From contig NZ_RKLP01000014.1 of NCBI RefSeq assembly GCF_004011865.1, forward strand, positions 1-33,225: a stretch of 33,225 nucleotides of DNA. Reading direction: 5' to 3'. Position numbers and translations under genes: made by a program. Numbering within the stretch: position 1 is the first letter of the stretch; the number at the start of each line of letters is the position of its first letter. The stretch is from Prescottella agglutinans. Its GTDB lineage: Bacteria > Actinomycetota > Actinomycetes > Mycobacteriales > Mycobacteriaceae. The notes under the pieces are model-generated. The model was not told the origin of the DNA. It saw nothing but the letters and a program-made list of their open reading frames with translations, and did no database searches. This document shows, piece after piece, positions 5,048 to 17,280 of this stretch.

Positions 5048-7846
5048 CTAACCACTGTTGCGCAGCGCCGTCGCGAGCCCGTTCATGGTCAGCTGGATAC
5101 CGCGGCGGACGCCGTCGGAGTCGTCGCCGGCACGGTAGCGGCGCAGCAACTCCACCTGCAGGTGGTTGAGCGGCTCGAGATACGGGAAGCGGTTGTGCAC
5201 CGACCGGTCGAGCGCCGGGTTGTCCCAGAGCAGGTTGTCGTGTCCGGTGATGGCCCGGTACATCGCGAGGGTGCGGGCGTGCTCGGCGGCGATCTTGCCG
5301 AACACCTCCTCCCGCAGCGCGTCGTCGGGCACCAGTTCGGAATACCGTGCGGCCAAGCCCATGTCGGACTTCGACATCACCTGAGCCATGTTCGACAGCA
5401 CGGTCCGGAAGAACGGCCACCGCTCGTACAGCCCGGACAGCGCCGCGAGTCGTTCGGTATCGCCGCCGACCCACTGCTCGAACGCGGTTCCGGTGCCGTA
5501 CCAGCCGGGCAGCATCACCCGGGACTGGCTCCACGACAGCACCCACGGGATGGCCCGCAGATCGGAGATCGACTCGGTCGGCTTGCGCGACGCCGGACGG
5601 CTCCCGATGTTCAGGGCCCCGATCTCCGCGACCGGGGTCGACGCCTTGAAGTACTCGACGAATCCCGGTGTGTCGTGCACCAGGTCGGCATACGCGACGC
5701 GCGCCAGTTCGGCGAGTTCGTCGAGGATCGCGTAGGCCGGTGCGGCATCGTCGCCGAGTCCCTCCACGTCGAGCAGCGTCGATTCCAGCGTCGCGGAGAC
5801 GAGTGCCTCGAGGTTGCGTCGCGCGAGGCGCGGTTCGGCGTACTTCGCCGCGATGATCTCGCCCTGCTCGGTGATCCGCAGCGATCCCTCGACCGCGCCG
5901 GGCGGCTGGGCGAGGATGGCGTCGTAGCTGGGACCGCCGCCACGGCCGACCGTCCCGCCTCGGCCGTGGAAGAGCCGCAGCCGGATTCCCGCCTTGCGGG
6001 CCGCACGAACCAGGTCGAGTTCCGCGCGGTAGAGCGCCCAGTTGGCGGCAAGGTATCCGCCGTCCTTGTTGGAATCGGAGTACCCGAGCATCACTTCCTG
6101 GCTGTCGCCGCGGTTCGCGACGAGCGTGCGGTAGATCGGCACTTCCAGGGTGGCTGTGAGGGTTTCCGCGCCGTGCCGAAGGTCGTCGATCGTCTCGAAC
6201 AGCGGCACGATGCCCACCGGACAGCGCGGACCGCCCTCCCCGTCCGGGTCGAACAACCCCACCTCGGCGAGCAGGATCGCGGCCTCGAGCATGTCGCTGA
6301 CCGAGTCACACATGCTGATGACGTAGTTCGGTACGGCCTCGGGACCGATCCGCCGCACCGCGTCCGCCGCCGCGTTCAGGATGCCGAGTTCCTTCGTGGT
6401 CAGCTCGCTGAACTCGGCGTGCGGGCCCGCCAGGGGTCGGCGGGTCGCGAGTTCACCGGCGAGCAACCGGATCCGCTCGTCCTCCGGCAGCGAACGGTAG
6501 TCGGGGTGCACGCCCGCCCATGCGAACAGTTCCGCGACCACCGTCTCGTGGACCTCCGAGTTCTGCCGCATGTCGAGACCGCACAGGTGGAACCCGAACA
6601 CCTCCACCGAGTTTCGCAGCCGGGCCAGCCGATCGTCGGCGACGGCTCCGTCCCCGTGGCCGCGCAGCGACACGTCGATGGTCGTCAGGTCCGCGAGCAG
6701 GCCGGCCGGTGCGTCGTATCCGGGCAGGTCGCCGTCGAGGGCGTGCGCGGCGGGGTGTCCGAGGATGCGGGCGGCGGTGGCCGTGAGCCGGACCCGCAGC
6801 CCGCGGATCGCCCGGCGGTAGGGTTCGTCGGCACGGAACGCCGACTCGTCCCCGGATTCGTCGGCGAGTGCGTCGAGTTCCGGTGTCACCGTGACCAGTC
6901 GCGCCGACATCGACAGTTCCCGCTCGAGCACCTCCAGTTCGGCCAGGTGGTGTTCGATCGCCGTCTCGGCCGCGCGGTGCGTCGCCCGCCCCACCACGTC
7001 GGCGGTGACGAACGGGTTGCCGTCGCGGTCCCCGCCGATCCACGACCCCGGGCGCAGCATCGGCTCGGCGAGGACGCCGGTGCCCGGCCAGCGCGACCGG
7101 AGCGCGTCGCGCAGGTCGGCATTGATCTGCGGCACGACCGCGAACAGCGAGGCGTCGTAGTAGCGGAGCCCCACCTCGATCTCGTCCTGGATCCGCAAGC
7201 GCGACAGCCGGATCAGCGCCGTCTGCCACAGCGTCAGGATCTGCCGCCGCAACTGGACGTCGACCGCCGCCACCTCGGCCGGGTCGCCCGACACCCATTC
7301 GCGACACCGCATCAACTCCATGATCCGGTGCTGGGTCTCGAACACCGTCCGGCGCCGGGTTTCGGTGGGGTGCGCGGTGATGACCGGCGCCACCAGTGCG
7401 CCCGTGAGCGCGCGGGCGGCGGATACCGGGTCCACTTCGGCCGCATCGAGTTTCGCGTACGTGGCGGCCAGACTGCTGTCCTGCGGCGGCTCCCCCGCCC
7501 GGACGTGGATCTCGCGTCGGCGCTCGCGGTGGATGTCCTCGGCGACGTTTGCGAGCAACGCGAAATGGCTGAACGCGCGGATCACCGGGATCGCGTCAGC
7601 GGTGTCGATCCGCGCGAACAGCTCCGCCAACTGCGCCCGATCGATCTCGGACCTGCGGACCCGGAACGACTCGACGCGCGCCCGTTCGACGAGCCCGAAG
7701 ATGTCGTCACCGGACTGCTCGCGCACGATCTCGCCCAGGATCCCGCCGAGCAGGCGGATGTCCTCGCGCAGCGGTTCCGTCGCCGCGCGCGACGCGGTCG
7801 AGGACGTGGACTCGGCGGAAGGCGACGACTCAGGGATCCCGGTCAT
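5048..7846 (-). CDS. ppc: Phosphoenolpyruvate carboxylase
   Basis: The cytoplasmic enzyme adds bicarbonate to phosphoenolpyruvate to give oxaloacetate, an anaplerotic feed of the TCA cycle. The 932 aa match bacterial PEPC length. Signatures are the catalytic-His region [10 protein letters not shown] (about 158-167), [10 protein letters not shown] (about 268-277), the glycine loop [12 protein letters not shown] (about 625-637), [14 protein letters not shown], and the C-terminus RNSG. Most PEPCs end QNTG, so the last residues are slightly unusual. The start is ATG 7846. In corynebacteria ppc directly follows gap-pgk-tpi. Here secG, the PPOX gene and the phosphatase insertion lie between ppc and tpiA. 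Confidence 0.97.
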   Translation of the reverse strand: MTGIPESSPSAESTSSTASRAATEPLREDIRLLGGILGEIVREQSGDDIFGLVERARVESFRVRRSEIDRAQLAELFARIDTADAIPVIRAFSHFALLANVAEDIHRERRREIHVRAGEPPQDSSLAATYAKLDAAEVDPVSAARALTGALVAPVITAHPTETRRRTVFETQHRIMELMRCREWVSGDPAEVAAVDVQLRRQILTLWQTALIRLSRLRIQDEIEVGLRYYDASLFAVVPQINADLRDALRSRWPGTGVLAEPMLRPGSWIGGDRDGNPFVTADVVGRATHRAAETAIEHHLAELEVLERELSMSARLVTVTPELDALADESGDESAFRADEPYRRAIRGLRVRLTATAARILGHPAAHALDGDLPGYDAPAGLLADLTTIDVSLRGHGDGAVADDRLARLRNSVEVFGFHLCGLDMRQNSEVHETVVAELFAWAGVHPDYRSLPEDERIRLLAGELATRRPLAGPHAEFSELTTKELGILNAAADAVRRIGPEAVPNYVISMCDSVSDMLEAAILLAEVGLFDPDGEGGPRCPVGIVPLFETIDDLRHGAETLTATLEVPIYRTLVANRGDSQEVMLGYSDSNKDGGYLAANWALYRAELDLVRAARKAGIRLRLFHGRGGTVGRGGGPSYDAILAQPPGAVEGSLRITEQGEIIAAKYAEPRLARRNLEALVSATLESTLLDVEGLGDDAAPAYAILDELAELARVAYADLVHDTPGFVEYFKASTPVAEIGALNIGSRPASRKPTESISDLRAIPWVLSWSQSRVMLPGWYGTGTAFEQWVGGDTERLAALSGLYERWPFFRTVLSNMAQVMSKSDMGLAARYSELVPDDALREEVFGKIAAEHARTLAMYRAITGHDNLLWDNPALDRSVHNRFPYLEPLNHLQVELLRRYRAGDDSDGVRRGIQLTMNGLATALRNSG

Positions 7847-7898
7847 GACCCGATTATCGACCGGCGACCCGTCGGCCGCAGGGCAACGCGGCGGGCGG

Positions 7899-8309
7899 TC
7901 AGCCCTTCCAGATCACCTTGGACGGCTTCAAGCGGACGATGACCCGCGGGGTGTCCGGGGTGTCGTGCTCCCACCGCTCGGCGCCGGTGTACTTGTTCGC
8001 CAGCTTGTGGATCAGCGAGCCGCCCGGATCGTCCGTGATGCTGGTGGTGCCCCGGATCTCGACATAGCTGTAGGGGGCGCTCGCCGGGTAGATCAGCACC
8101 GTGGCCCGCGGGTCGCGCAGCAGATTGTCGGTCTTGCGTCGTCCACGCACCGTGGAGATCAGCACCTCGTCGCCGTCACGCTCGAGCCAGACGACGGACA
8201 ACTGGGGCTGCCCGTCCGGTTCGATGGTCGAGAGGGTGGCGAACTCGGGCGCGTCGATCAGTGCCGCCGCGGCGTCCGGGATCACGGTGGAACTCTGGTA
8301 TCCCGCCAT
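7899..8309 (-). CDS. PPOX-class FMN/F420-binding split-barrel protein
   Basis: The 136-aa product belongs to the pyridoxamine-phosphate-oxidase-like flavin/deazaflavin split-barrel family (FDOR). It shows the family pattern [20 protein letters not shown], then a strand with [20 protein letters not shown], then [12 protein letters not shown]. In actinobacteria many such proteins use F420 and reduce or bind small molecules, so the cofactor choice is inferred. The ATG at 8309 is chosen because it gives the normal family length and lies 2 bp after the secG stop. Longer in-frame openings run back over secG. It is probably co-transcribed with secG. Confidence 0.85.
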   Translation of the reverse strand: MAGYQSSTVIPDAAAALIDAPEFATLSTIEPDGQPQLSVVWLERDGDEVLISTVRGRRKTDNLLRDPRATVLIYPASAPYSYVEIRGTTSITDDPGGSLIHKLANKYTGAERWEHDTPDTPRVIVRLKPSKVIWKG

Positions 8310-8311
8310 CG

Positions 8312-8545
8312 TCAGCCGAACTTGATCTCGAGCCCGATCCCGATGATCGCGATCAACCAGATCGCGGCGGTGAAGACCGTCAGCCGGTCGAGGTTCTTCT
8401 CGACCACACTCGACCCCGCCAGGCTGGACTGGACACCACCACCGAAGAGACTGGACAGACCGCCGCCCTTGCCGCGATGGAGCAGGATCAGCAGGACGAG
8501 CAGCAGACTGGTGATCACCAGCAGGATGTCCAGGAACAGTGCCAT
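8312..8545 (-). CDS. secG: Protein translocase subunit SecG
   Basis: The 77-aa inner-membrane protein has the SecG layout. An N-terminal membrane helix (LFLDILLVITSLLLVLLILL) is followed by the conserved loop HRGKGGGLSSLFGGG. A second helix (VFTAAIWLIAIIGIGLEI) comes after the amphipathic NLDRLT segment. SecG joins SecYE and assists preprotein export. It sits between tpiA and ppc, as in other actinobacteria. The start is ATG 8545, with only a weak GAAGGG-type ribosome site further upstream. Confidence 0.95.
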   Translation of the reverse strand: MALFLDILLVITSLLLVLLILLHRGKGGGLSSLFGGGVQSSLAGSSVVEKNLDRLTVFTAAIWLIAIIGIGLEIKFG

Positions 8546-8657
8546 TTCGGTATTCGCTGCCCTTCACGCACGACGGATTCGGCCACTAGCGCGCCCAGCT
8601 TACCTGCAACCTGGTCGATTGGTCGCAATCCCGCCGACGCGGCGGTGCACGAGCGAG

Positions 8658-8966
8658 TCACATCGCCCAGACGAATGCCGTGGTGGCGGCACCGATCCCC
8701 GCCAGTGCCGCGAGCCCCCAGGCACGCACACCCCCACGGAAGCAGCCCGCGGCGACCGCGACCACGAAGGCGAAGGCGGACGTCGCCGCGACGCGCCCCC
8801 ACACGCGCGCCTCGCCGGCGCGCGCGACACTGGTCGACGACGGCACCTCACCGAAGAAGCTCGCCTCGGAGATCAGCACGACGTAGACGGTCCAGGCCGG
8901 CACGACGAAAAGTCCGACGATCCCGACCCACCACGCCAGGGCGGAGAGAAGCCGCAACCGGTCCAT
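8658..8966 (-). CDS. Small membrane protein, three predicted helices
   Basis: The 102-aa product starts at ATG 8966, directly preceded by a strong GGGGGG ribosome site. Hydrophobic segments are visible at about residues 8-32 (WWVGIVGLFVVPAWTVYVVL), 59-77 and 82-102. A polar loop between the first two holds most charges. There are no catalytic motifs and I recognise no family. It is upstream of secG in the same direction with a 112-bp gap, and divergent from the phosphatase pair. It may be co-transcribed with secG. Confidence 0.65.
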   Translation of the reverse strand: MDRLRLLSALAWWVGIVGLFVVPAWTVYVVLISEASFFGEVPSSTSVARAGEARVWGRVAATSAFAFVVAVAAGCFRGGVRAWGLAALAGIGAATTAFVWAM

Positions 8967-9184
8967 GTCCCCCCGTTCTCGCCTGTCACGTTCCGTGTCA
9001 TCACATCATTCGGTGCCGTCCGGTGTCGCCTGAGTCCCGTGGCCTCGACCGCCCGGCGAGTAGCACCCTTCATGATCCGGACCACATTTCCTCCCACTCG
9101 GTGAGACGACTCACTTATGTGGCACAACGTGCCGCACTACCTTCCGAGCAGTCCGACTGCATCCCTGTGAGGAAGGCCACAATT
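8967..9184. promoter_or_regulatory. Divergent intergenic region upstream of the phosphatase pair
   Basis: This 218-bp gap lies between a minus-strand membrane-protein gene and the plus-strand phosphatases, so it should carry both promoters. A small inverted repeat GGCAC-aac-GTGCC is at 9121-9133. A GAGG ribosome site precedes ATG 9185. I see no confident -35/-10 pair. Confidence 0.35.
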
Positions 9185-10096
9185 ATGACCAAGCGCCACA
9201 CAGCCCTGCGCCGTACCACCCGCACCGCCCTGACCCTGGCGGTCTCCGGATCGTTCCTGTTCGCGGGAACCACTGCCGCCACAGCGGCGGGCTCCCTCGA
9301 CTTCGCCCCGTTCGGCTCCGCCGGATTCGGGTCGAGCGCCCCGACCGTCGAGACGCCGCGCCTCGCGTCGGTCGACAACTTCCGAGACGTCGCGGGCCCC
9401 GGCTACACCAACACCCTCGGACTGCGCCTGAACACCGGCGTCTTCTACCGGGCAAATGCGATCACGCCGACCGACGCAGACCTCGCGACGCTCGGATCGC
9501 TGGGGCTGTCCGCCATCTACGACCTGCGCACAAACGAGGAAGTCGCCCAGAAGCCCGACCGGCCCGTCGACGGCGCCGAGTACGTCCGCATCCCGATCCT
9601 GTCCGGCGACCTGGCCGCCGGCGTCGCGAAGCTGAAGACCCCCGACGACGCCCGGCGCTTCATGCAGGACATGAACCGCTCGTTCGTCACCGATCCCGCG
9701 GCCCGCGCCGGGTTCGCACAACTGCTCACCGACCTCGCGGACACGTCCGGCCCGCAGCTCTACCACTGCACCGCCGGTAAGGACCGCACCGGCTGGACGT
9801 CGGCGCTGCTCCTCGGGATCGCCGGGGCGTCACGGGAGACGGTCATGGACGACTACCTGCTCACCAACGAGTACTCGGCCGCCTCGATCGAGCGGAGCTA
9901 CCAGGGCATCGCGGCAACGCAGGGCCAGGCCGTCGCCGACGTCTACCGGCCGCTCCTCGGCGTCGACGCCAGCTACCTGCAGGCCGGCCTCGACGAGCTG
10001 AAGGCGCAGTACGGCACCGTCGAGAACTACCTCCGCACCGGCCTGGGCCTGTCCCAGACCACCATCGGCAAGCTCGCGCTGAAGCTGCTCGGCTGA
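9185..10096 (+). CDS. Exported tyrosine/lipid phosphatase (MptpB/LipA-like), copy 1
   Basis: The 303-aa product starts at ATG 9185 with a GAGGAAGG ribosome site. It has an N-terminal signal peptide: basic MTKRHTALRRTTR, a hydrophobic core, then an Ala-rich cleavage region near ATAAG. The phosphatase signature is HCTAGKDRTGWTSALLLGIA. This is the C(x)5R P-loop with the Lys-Asp variant typical of the Mycobacterium MptpB and Listeria LipA group, which removes phosphate from tyrosine and phosphoinositides. NFRDVAG near residue 65 is also typical. Unlike MptpB it carries a clear export signal. A close paralogue follows 21 bp downstream. Substrate is inferred only at family level. Confidence 0.9.
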   Translation: MTKRHTALRRTTRTALTLAVSGSFLFAGTTAATAAGSLDFAPFGSAGFGSSAPTVETPRLASVDNFRDVAGPGYTNTLGLRLNTGVFYRANAITPTDADLATLGSLGLSAIYDLRTNEEVAQKPDRPVDGAEYVRIPILSGDLAAGVAKLKTPDDARRFMQDMNRSFVTDPAARAGFAQLLTDLADTSGPQLYHCTAGKDRTGWTSALLLGIAGASRETVMDDYLLTNEYSAASIERSYQGIAATQGQAVADVYRPLLGVDASYLQAGLDELKAQYGTVENYLRTGLGLSQTTIGKLALKLLG

Positions 10097-10117
10097 CCCC
10101 GTAGAGGAGAGATTGCA

Positions 10118-11029
10118 TTGCGCCATCACACATTTCGCCTGCGCCGTTCGACCGCAGCCGCGCTCGGTCTCACCGGCGCCCTGCTCGTGACCACCCCCAC
10201 CGTCGCGGCCGCCACCCCGCTCGCACCGTTCGGGTCGGGCTCGGCCGCGTTCGGCTCGACCGCACCCGAGATCGCCGAGGCGCCGAGGCTGGCGTCCGTC
10301 GACAACTTCCGCGACATCGCCGGAACCGGCGACGGCTACGCCGGATTCGCCGGCCTGCACGTGAACCGCGGAGTGTTCTACCGTTCCAACGCCCTCACCC
10401 CGAATCCGGAGGATCTCGCGACGCTCGAGTCCCTCCGACTGACCGCGGTGTACGACCTGCGCTCCGACGGTGAGATCGCGGCCAAGGCCGACATCCTCCC
10501 CGCGGGGACGGCGTACCGGAACATCCCGGTTCTGGACGAGAACCCGGGTACCGACTACTCGTTCCTCGACACGCCGGAAAAGTCCCTCGCGTACCTCCAG
10601 GACGCCTACCGGTCGATGGTGAACGACGCCACCCCGCGCGCGGGGTTCGGTCGACTACTCACCGCGCTCGCCGACACTCCGGGCCCACAGTTGTTCCATT
10701 GCACTGCGGGCAAGGACCGGACCGGCTGGACGACGGCGCTGCTCCTCGGGATCGCCGGGGTGCCGCGCGAGACCGTCACGGCCGACTACCTGTTGTCGAA
10801 CGAGTACTCGGCCGCGTCGATCGCGGCGAGCCTGGCCTACATCTCGGCAGCGAAGGGCCCCGAGGCGGCCGCCGCCGTCGAACCGTTGATCACGGTGGAC
10901 CGCAGCTATCTCGACGCCGCGTTCGCCGAGGTGGACCGCAACTACGGCTCGCTCGAGCGCTACCTGACCGACGGTCTCGGCCTCTCGCCGAACACCGTCA
11001 CGAAGCTGCGGCTGAAGCTTCTCGGCTGA
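10118..11029 (+). CDS. Exported tyrosine/lipid phosphatase (MptpB/LipA-like), copy 2
   Basis: The 303-aa paralogue of the upstream gene starts at TTG 10118, preceded by GAGGAGA. The signal peptide (RHHTFRLRRSTAAALGLTGA, then an AAA-type cleavage region) is followed by the same short mature motif as copy 1 (APFGS...FGS.AP). NFRDIAG and the P-loop HCTAGKDRTGWTTALLLGIA are intact, so both copies look catalytically competent. The two proteins align end to end with more than half the residues identical by eye. They differ most around residues 100-145, where substrate selectivity could differ. The pair is a tandem duplication, very likely one transcription unit, ending at the hairpin at 11045. Confidence 0.9.
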   Translation: MRHHTFRLRRSTAAALGLTGALLVTTPTVAAATPLAPFGSGSAAFGSTAPEIAEAPRLASVDNFRDIAGTGDGYAGFAGLHVNRGVFYRSNALTPNPEDLATLESLRLTAVYDLRSDGEIAAKADILPAGTAYRNIPVLDENPGTDYSFLDTPEKSLAYLQDAYRSMVNDATPRAGFGRLLTALADTPGPQLFHCTAGKDRTGWTTALLLGIAGVPRETVTADYLLSNEYSAASIAASLAYISAAKGPEAAAAVEPLITVDRSYLDAAFAEVDRNYGSLERYLTDGLGLSPNTVTKLRLKLLG

Positions 11030-11044
11030 TCGGCACCGACGAAA

Positions 11045-11085
11045 AACGCGGGGCGCGTGACCTTTCCGGTCACGCGCCCCGCGTT
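11045..11085. terminator. Strong bidirectional hairpin terminator
   Basis: The 18-bp arms (AACGCGGGGCGCGTGACC at 11045-11062, complement at 11068-11085) are perfect around a 5-nt loop, with an A-run on the left side (AAAAA ending at 11046). It lies 15 bp after the phosphatase stop (plus) and 18 bp after the tpiA stop (minus), so it can end both convergent transcripts. Confidence 0.85.
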
Positions 11086-11103
11086 CGTCCTTGTGCTACC
11101 GGA

Positions 11104-11889
11104 TCACGGCAGCGGCCCGCCGGCCGCGATGGCCGCCAGGGTCGAGAACTCGTCCGCCTTGAGCGAGGCTCCGCCGACGAGGCCGCCGTCGACGTCGGGC
11201 TGGGCAACCAGCTCGCCGACGTTCTTGGCGTTGACCGATCCGCCGTAGAGCACCCGCACGGCGGCTGCGATCTCCGGCGAGGCCAGCTCGGCCAGGGTGG
11301 CACGCACCGCGGCGCACACCTCCTGGGCGTCGGCGGCCGAGGCCACCTTGCCCGTGCCGATGGCCCACACGGGCTCGTAGGCGACGACGATCTTGGAGAT
11401 CTCGTCGGCCGACAGACCCGCCAGCGAACCGCGCAGCTGCGCGACGTTGTACGCCACGTGCTCGCCGGCCTCGCGGATGTTCAAGCCCTCACCGATGCAG
11501 ACGATCGGGGTGATCCCGTTCGCCAGCGCCGCCTTGGTCTTGGCAAGCACCGTCTCGTCGGACTCGCCGTGCAGCGTGCGCCGCTCGGAGTGACCGACCA
11601 CGACGAAAGTGCAGCCCAGCTTGGCCAGCATCGAGCCGCTGATCTCGCCGGTGTACGCACCCGACGCGTGGGCGGACACGTCCTGCGCACCATAGGTGAG
11701 CAGAAGCTTGTCGCCCTCGACCAGCGTCTGCACGCTGCGGATGTCGGTGAACGGCGGGATCACCGTCACGTCGACCTTCTCGAAGTACTTCGCGGGCAGC
11801 GAGAACGCGATCTTCTGCACCAGAGCGATGGCCTCGAGGTGGTTGAGGTTCATCTTCCAGTTGCCCGCGATCAGAGGCTTACGTGCCAT
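11104..11889 (-). CDS. tpiA: Triosephosphate isomerase
   Basis: The cytoplasmic glycolytic enzyme interconverts dihydroxyacetone phosphate and glyceraldehyde 3-phosphate. Its 261 aa are the normal length. Active-site residues are visible: Lys12 in GNWKMN, the catalytic His in VVGHSERR, and the catalytic Glu in [12 protein letters not shown], with the phosphate-binding loop YGGSV near the end. The start is ATG 11889, 3 bp after the pgk stop, so it is the last gene of gap-pgk-tpiA. A strong terminator follows. Confidence 0.98.
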   Translation of the reverse strand: MARKPLIAGNWKMNLNHLEAIALVQKIAFSLPAKYFEKVDVTVIPPFTDIRSVQTLVEGDKLLLTYGAQDVSAHASGAYTGEISGSMLAKLGCTFVVVGHSERRTLHGESDETVLAKTKAALANGITPIVCIGEGLNIREAGEHVAYNVAQLRGSLAGLSADEISKIVVAYEPVWAIGTGKVASAADAQEVCAAVRATLAELASPEIAAAVRVLYGGSVNAKNVGELVAQPDVDGGLVGGASLKADEFSTLAAIAAGGPLP

Positions 11890-11892
11890 GCC

Positions 11893-13104
11893 TCAGTCCT
11901 CCAGCGCCGCGATGCCGGGAAGCGTCTTGCCCTCGAGGTATTCGAGGGAGGCGCCACCACCGGTCGAGATGTGCGAGAAGCCATCCTCCGGCAGACCGAG
12001 CTGACGCACAGCCGCCGCGGAGTCGCCGCCGCCGACGACGCTGAACGCGCCCTTGCCGGTGGCCTCGATGATCGCCTCGGCGACACCCTTGGTGCCCGCC
12101 GAGAACTTCGCGAACTCGAACACGCCCATCGGGCCGTTCCAGAACACCGTCTTGGCACCCGAGAGGATCGCCGCGAAGCGCTCCACCGACTGCGGTCCGA
12201 TGTCCAGGCCCATCCAGCCGTCCGGAATCTCCATGACGGAGACCGTCTTCGACTCGGCGTCCGCCGAGAACGAGTCGGCGATCACCACGTCCTGCGGGAT
12301 GTGGATGACGTCCGCGTAGCGCTCGAGCAGCTCCTTGCAGGTGCCGATCATCTCTTCCTGGCACAGCGAGTTGCCGACCGAGATGCCCTGCGCCGCAAGG
12401 AAGGTGTAGTACATGCCGCCACCGATGACGAGGGTGTCGACCTTGGGGGCCAACGCCTCGATCACGGCGAGCTTGTCCGACACCTTGGAGCCGCCGAGCA
12501 CGACCGCGTACGGGCGCTCGGAGTCCTGCGTCAGCTTCTGCAGGACCTCGACCTCGGCCGCGACCAGGTTGCCCGCGTAGTGCGGGAGCAGCTTGGCGAT
12601 GTCGTAGACCGACGCCTGCTTGCGGTGCACGACACCGAAACCGTCGGAGACGAACGCACCCTCACCGTCGACCAGGTCGACGAGCGCCTTGGCGAGAGCC
12701 TCGCGCTCGGCGTCGTCCTTGCTGGTCTCGCGCGGATCGAAGCGGATGTTCTCCAGCAGGAGGACATCGCCGTCCGTGAGGCCCTCGGAACGCGCGAGCG
12801 CGTCCTGACCGACGACGTCGCCGGCGAGCTGGACGTTGCGGCCCAGCACCTCACCGAGCTTCGCGGCGACCGGGGCCAACGACAGCGCGGCGTCGAACTC
12901 GCCCTTGGGGCGGCCGAGGTGCGCCATCACGATGACCTTGGCGCCTGCCTCGGCCAGCGCCGAGATGGTCGGCGCGGACGCGATGATGCGACCGGGATCG
13001 GTGATCGTGTCGCCGTCCAGCGGGACGTTGAGGTCGGAGCGCACCAGCACGGTGCGGCCCTCGACCCCCTCGTCCAGCAGGTCCTTCAGCGTCTTGACAG
13101 CCAC
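11893..13104 (-). CDS. pgk: Phosphoglycerate kinase
   Basis: The 403-aa enzyme transfers phosphate from 1,3-bisphosphoglycerate to ADP, the first ATP-yielding step of glycolysis. Signatures are [28 protein letters not shown], the ATP-site [20 protein letters not shown], and the C-terminal GGGDSAAAV and STGGGASLE. The start is GTG 13104, 4 bp after the gap stop; the ribosome site must lie in the end of gap. It is the middle gene of the operon. Confidence 0.98.
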   Translation of the reverse strand: MAVKTLKDLLDEGVEGRTVLVRSDLNVPLDGDTITDPGRIIASAPTISALAEAGAKVIVMAHLGRPKGEFDAALSLAPVAAKLGEVLGRNVQLAGDVVGQDALARSEGLTDGDVLLLENIRFDPRETSKDDAEREALAKALVDLVDGEGAFVSDGFGVVHRKQASVYDIAKLLPHYAGNLVAAEVEVLQKLTQDSERPYAVVLGGSKVSDKLAVIEALAPKVDTLVIGGGMYYTFLAAQGISVGNSLCQEEMIGTCKELLERYADVIHIPQDVVIADSFSADAESKTVSVMEIPDGWMGLDIGPQSVERFAAILSGAKTVFWNGPMGVFEFAKFSAGTKGVAEAIIEATGKGAFSVVGGGDSAAAVRQLGLPEDGFSHISTGGGASLEYLEGKTLPGIAALED

Positions 13105-13108
13105 GGCG

Positions 13109-15319
<2,211 letters not shown>

Positions 15320-15323
<4 letters not shown>

Positions 15324-16384
15324 CGCCACGTGGCGCTCTCCCTTCCCCCGGCTGTCCGTTCGGCGGCCTGTTCGTTCACGTCGTGCACGTCCTCCCGGCG
15401 CGCACCGACGGGTGCCGGCGCGGAGAGCCGGTCCAGCACGGCGGCGAGCTTGCCCGCGTGATGCTTGTGGGTTCCGTCCTCCGCGACGTCCGCGTACACG
15501 ACATCCGCACCCAGCTGCTGCGCAGCTCGGCACAGGTGATCGCGTTCCCGGCCCGCCGGAACCGACGCCGAATCGACGACGATGTGGTCCACGCGCAGGT
15601 CCGGCGCGTGCTGGCAGAGTACGTGCAGGTGACGCTCCGCGGAGAATCCGGCGGTCTCCCCCGGCTCAGGCGCGAGGTTCAGGATCAGCACCTTGCGGGC
15701 GGACGCCCGCCGCACCGCGTCGCGCAGTTCCGGGACCAGGACGTGCGGAATGACGCTCGAGAACCACGATCCCGGACCGAGCACGACGAGGTCGGCCACG
15801 TCGATCGCGTCGAGTGCCTCCGGGCACGCGGGCGGGTTGGCCGGGCGCAGCCGCACCCTTCGGACCTTCCCCGGCGTCGTGGCGACCGCGACCTGTCCGC
15901 GGATGCAGCGGCTGACCCGGGGATCGGTCTCGAGCCCGACGACGTCCGCCTCGATCTCGAGCGCGACCCGCGACATGGGCAGCACCCGCCCCTCGACCTC
16001 GAGGAGGCGACCGACGGTGTCGAGGGCGGCGACCGTGTCGCCGAGCACCTCGGTGAGTCCGGCCAGGATCAGGTTGCCGACCGAGTGGCCGGCGAGCGCG
16101 CCGGTGCCACCGAAGCGGTGTTGGACCGTGTCGGTCCACGTCTGCACGCGCGGCTCCCTCGCCGCGAGCGCGGCCAGCGCCATCCGCAGGTCACCCGGCG
16201 GGATCACACCGAGCTCGCCGCGCAGCCGACCCGAGGACCCGCCGTCGTCGGCGACGGTCACCACCGCGGTGACGTCCGAACTCAGTCGCCGGGCGGCGCT
16301 GAGCGTCGCGTACAGGCCGTGTCCACCGCCGAACGCGACGATCCGAGGCGCGCGGCCGTCCCCGCGCAGTCGATCGTCGCTCAT
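15320..16384 (-). CDS. yvcK: YvcK/GlmR-family (CofD-like) protein, gluconeogenesis factor
   Basis: The 354-aa product starts at ATG 16384, overlapping the rapZ stop by 4 bp. Motifs are the nucleotide-sugar-binding [34 protein letters not shown] and [16 protein letters not shown]. In Bacillus and mycobacteria this family (YvcK/GlmR/CuvA) binds UDP-sugars and supports cell-wall precursor supply on gluconeogenic carbon. It is not a true CofD, which transfers lactyl-phosphate for F420. The C-terminal 35 residues are charged and probably disordered. The rapZ-yvcK-whiA order is conserved in Gram-positive bacteria. Confidence 0.95.
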
Positions 16385-17280
16385 TCGCGCCCCACATCGC
16401 GGTGCACGACGCGGACGGCGAGGCCGTCCTCCTTCCGCAGAAGTGCCGCGAGCGCCTCCGACATGGCCACGCTGCGATGCTTGCCGCCGGTACACCCGAC
16501 CGCGATCGTCATGTAGCGCTTTCCCTCCCGGCGGTAGCCCGCCGTCGTCAGTTCCAGCAGGCGCAGGTACGTGTCGAGGTACTCCTCGGCCCCGTCCCGG
16601 GACAGGACGTAGTCCCGCACCGCCTCCTCCAGTCCGGTGTGTTCGCGCAGTTCCGGAATCCAGTGCGGATTCGGCAGGAACCGGACGTCGCACACCATGT
16701 CCGCGTCCATCGGCAGGCCGTGCTTGAACCCGAAGGACTGCACCGTCACCTGGATCTCGCCCCGACCCTCGCCGCCGAAGGCGGTCTCGATCTTCTCGCG
16801 CAGCTCGCGGACCGCGAGCGCCGACGTGTCGACGACGAGATCGGCCGCCGCCTTCGCGTGCGCCAACTTGACGCGCTCGGCGGCGATCCCCTCCGACAGC
16901 GTGCCTTCCTTGCTGTCGCTCTGCAGCGGATGGCTGCGGCGCACGTGCTCGAAACGGCGGATCAGCACCGAATCGTTCGCCTCGAGGTACAGCACCCGCA
17001 TCTGCACGGGCATCCGCTCGAGCTCGTCGATCACGCGGGCGAGATCACCCGGGAAGGGTCGGCTGCGGACGTCGATCACCACGGCCAGCCGACGAATCGG
17101 CGGGTCGGATTCGACACCGAGGTCGACCATCCGCGTGATCAGTTCCGGCGGCAGGTTGTCGACGACGTACCAGCCGAGGTCCTCGAGGACCTTGGCCGCC
17201 GTGCTCAGCCCGGCCCCGGACAACCCCGTGACGAGCGCGACCTCCATGCCGCCCTCGCCACGTTCCTGCTGGTCGCTCAC
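16381..17280 (-). CDS. rapZ: RapZ-like nucleotide-binding protein
   Basis: The 299-aa product starts at GTG 17280, overlapping the uvrC stop as GTGA; Met12 is a possible alternative start. The N-terminal P-loop-like segment reads [14 protein letters not shown], with Leu25 where the Walker A lysine is expected. The C-terminal part has the family signature [13 protein letters not shown] and the FGFKHGLP motif. In E. coli RapZ binds small RNAs that control GlmS and glucosamine-6-phosphate synthesis; actinobacterial orthologues are poorly defined. The linked yvcK also concerns UDP-amino-sugar supply. Orthology is clear, but the molecular role here is inferred. Confidence 0.93.
   Translation of the reverse strand: MSDQQERGEGGMEVALVTGLSGAGLSTAAKVLEDLGWYVVDNLPPELITRMVDLGVESDPPIRRLAVVIDVRSRPFPGDLARVIDELERMPVQMRVLYLEANDSVLIRRFEHVRRSHPLQSDSKEGTLSEGIAAERVKLAHAKAAADLVVDTSALAVRELREKIETAFGGEGRGEIQVTVQSFGFKHGLPMDADMVCDVRFLPNPHWIPELREHTGLEEAVRDYVLSRDGAEEYLDTYLRLLELTTAGYRREGKRYMTIAVGCTGGKHRSVAMSEALAALLRKEDGLAVRVVHRDVGRE

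Noticed and set aside
4473-5546. Ankyrin gene with a 170-residue N-terminal extension reaching into ppc
   Set aside because: The extension is the ppc coding region read in another frame and is Arg/Pro-rich. A GTG at 5039 just after the ppc stop gives a normal protein.
4967-7942. Open plus-strand frame of about 990 codons opposite ppc
   Set aside because: It is a high-GC shadow frame: Arg/Gly/Pro/His-rich with no domain, while the minus strand encodes a complete PEP carboxylase.
8310-8567. Longer PPOX protein starting inside secG
   Set aside because: The extension is secG read out of frame. ATG 8309 gives the normal family length.
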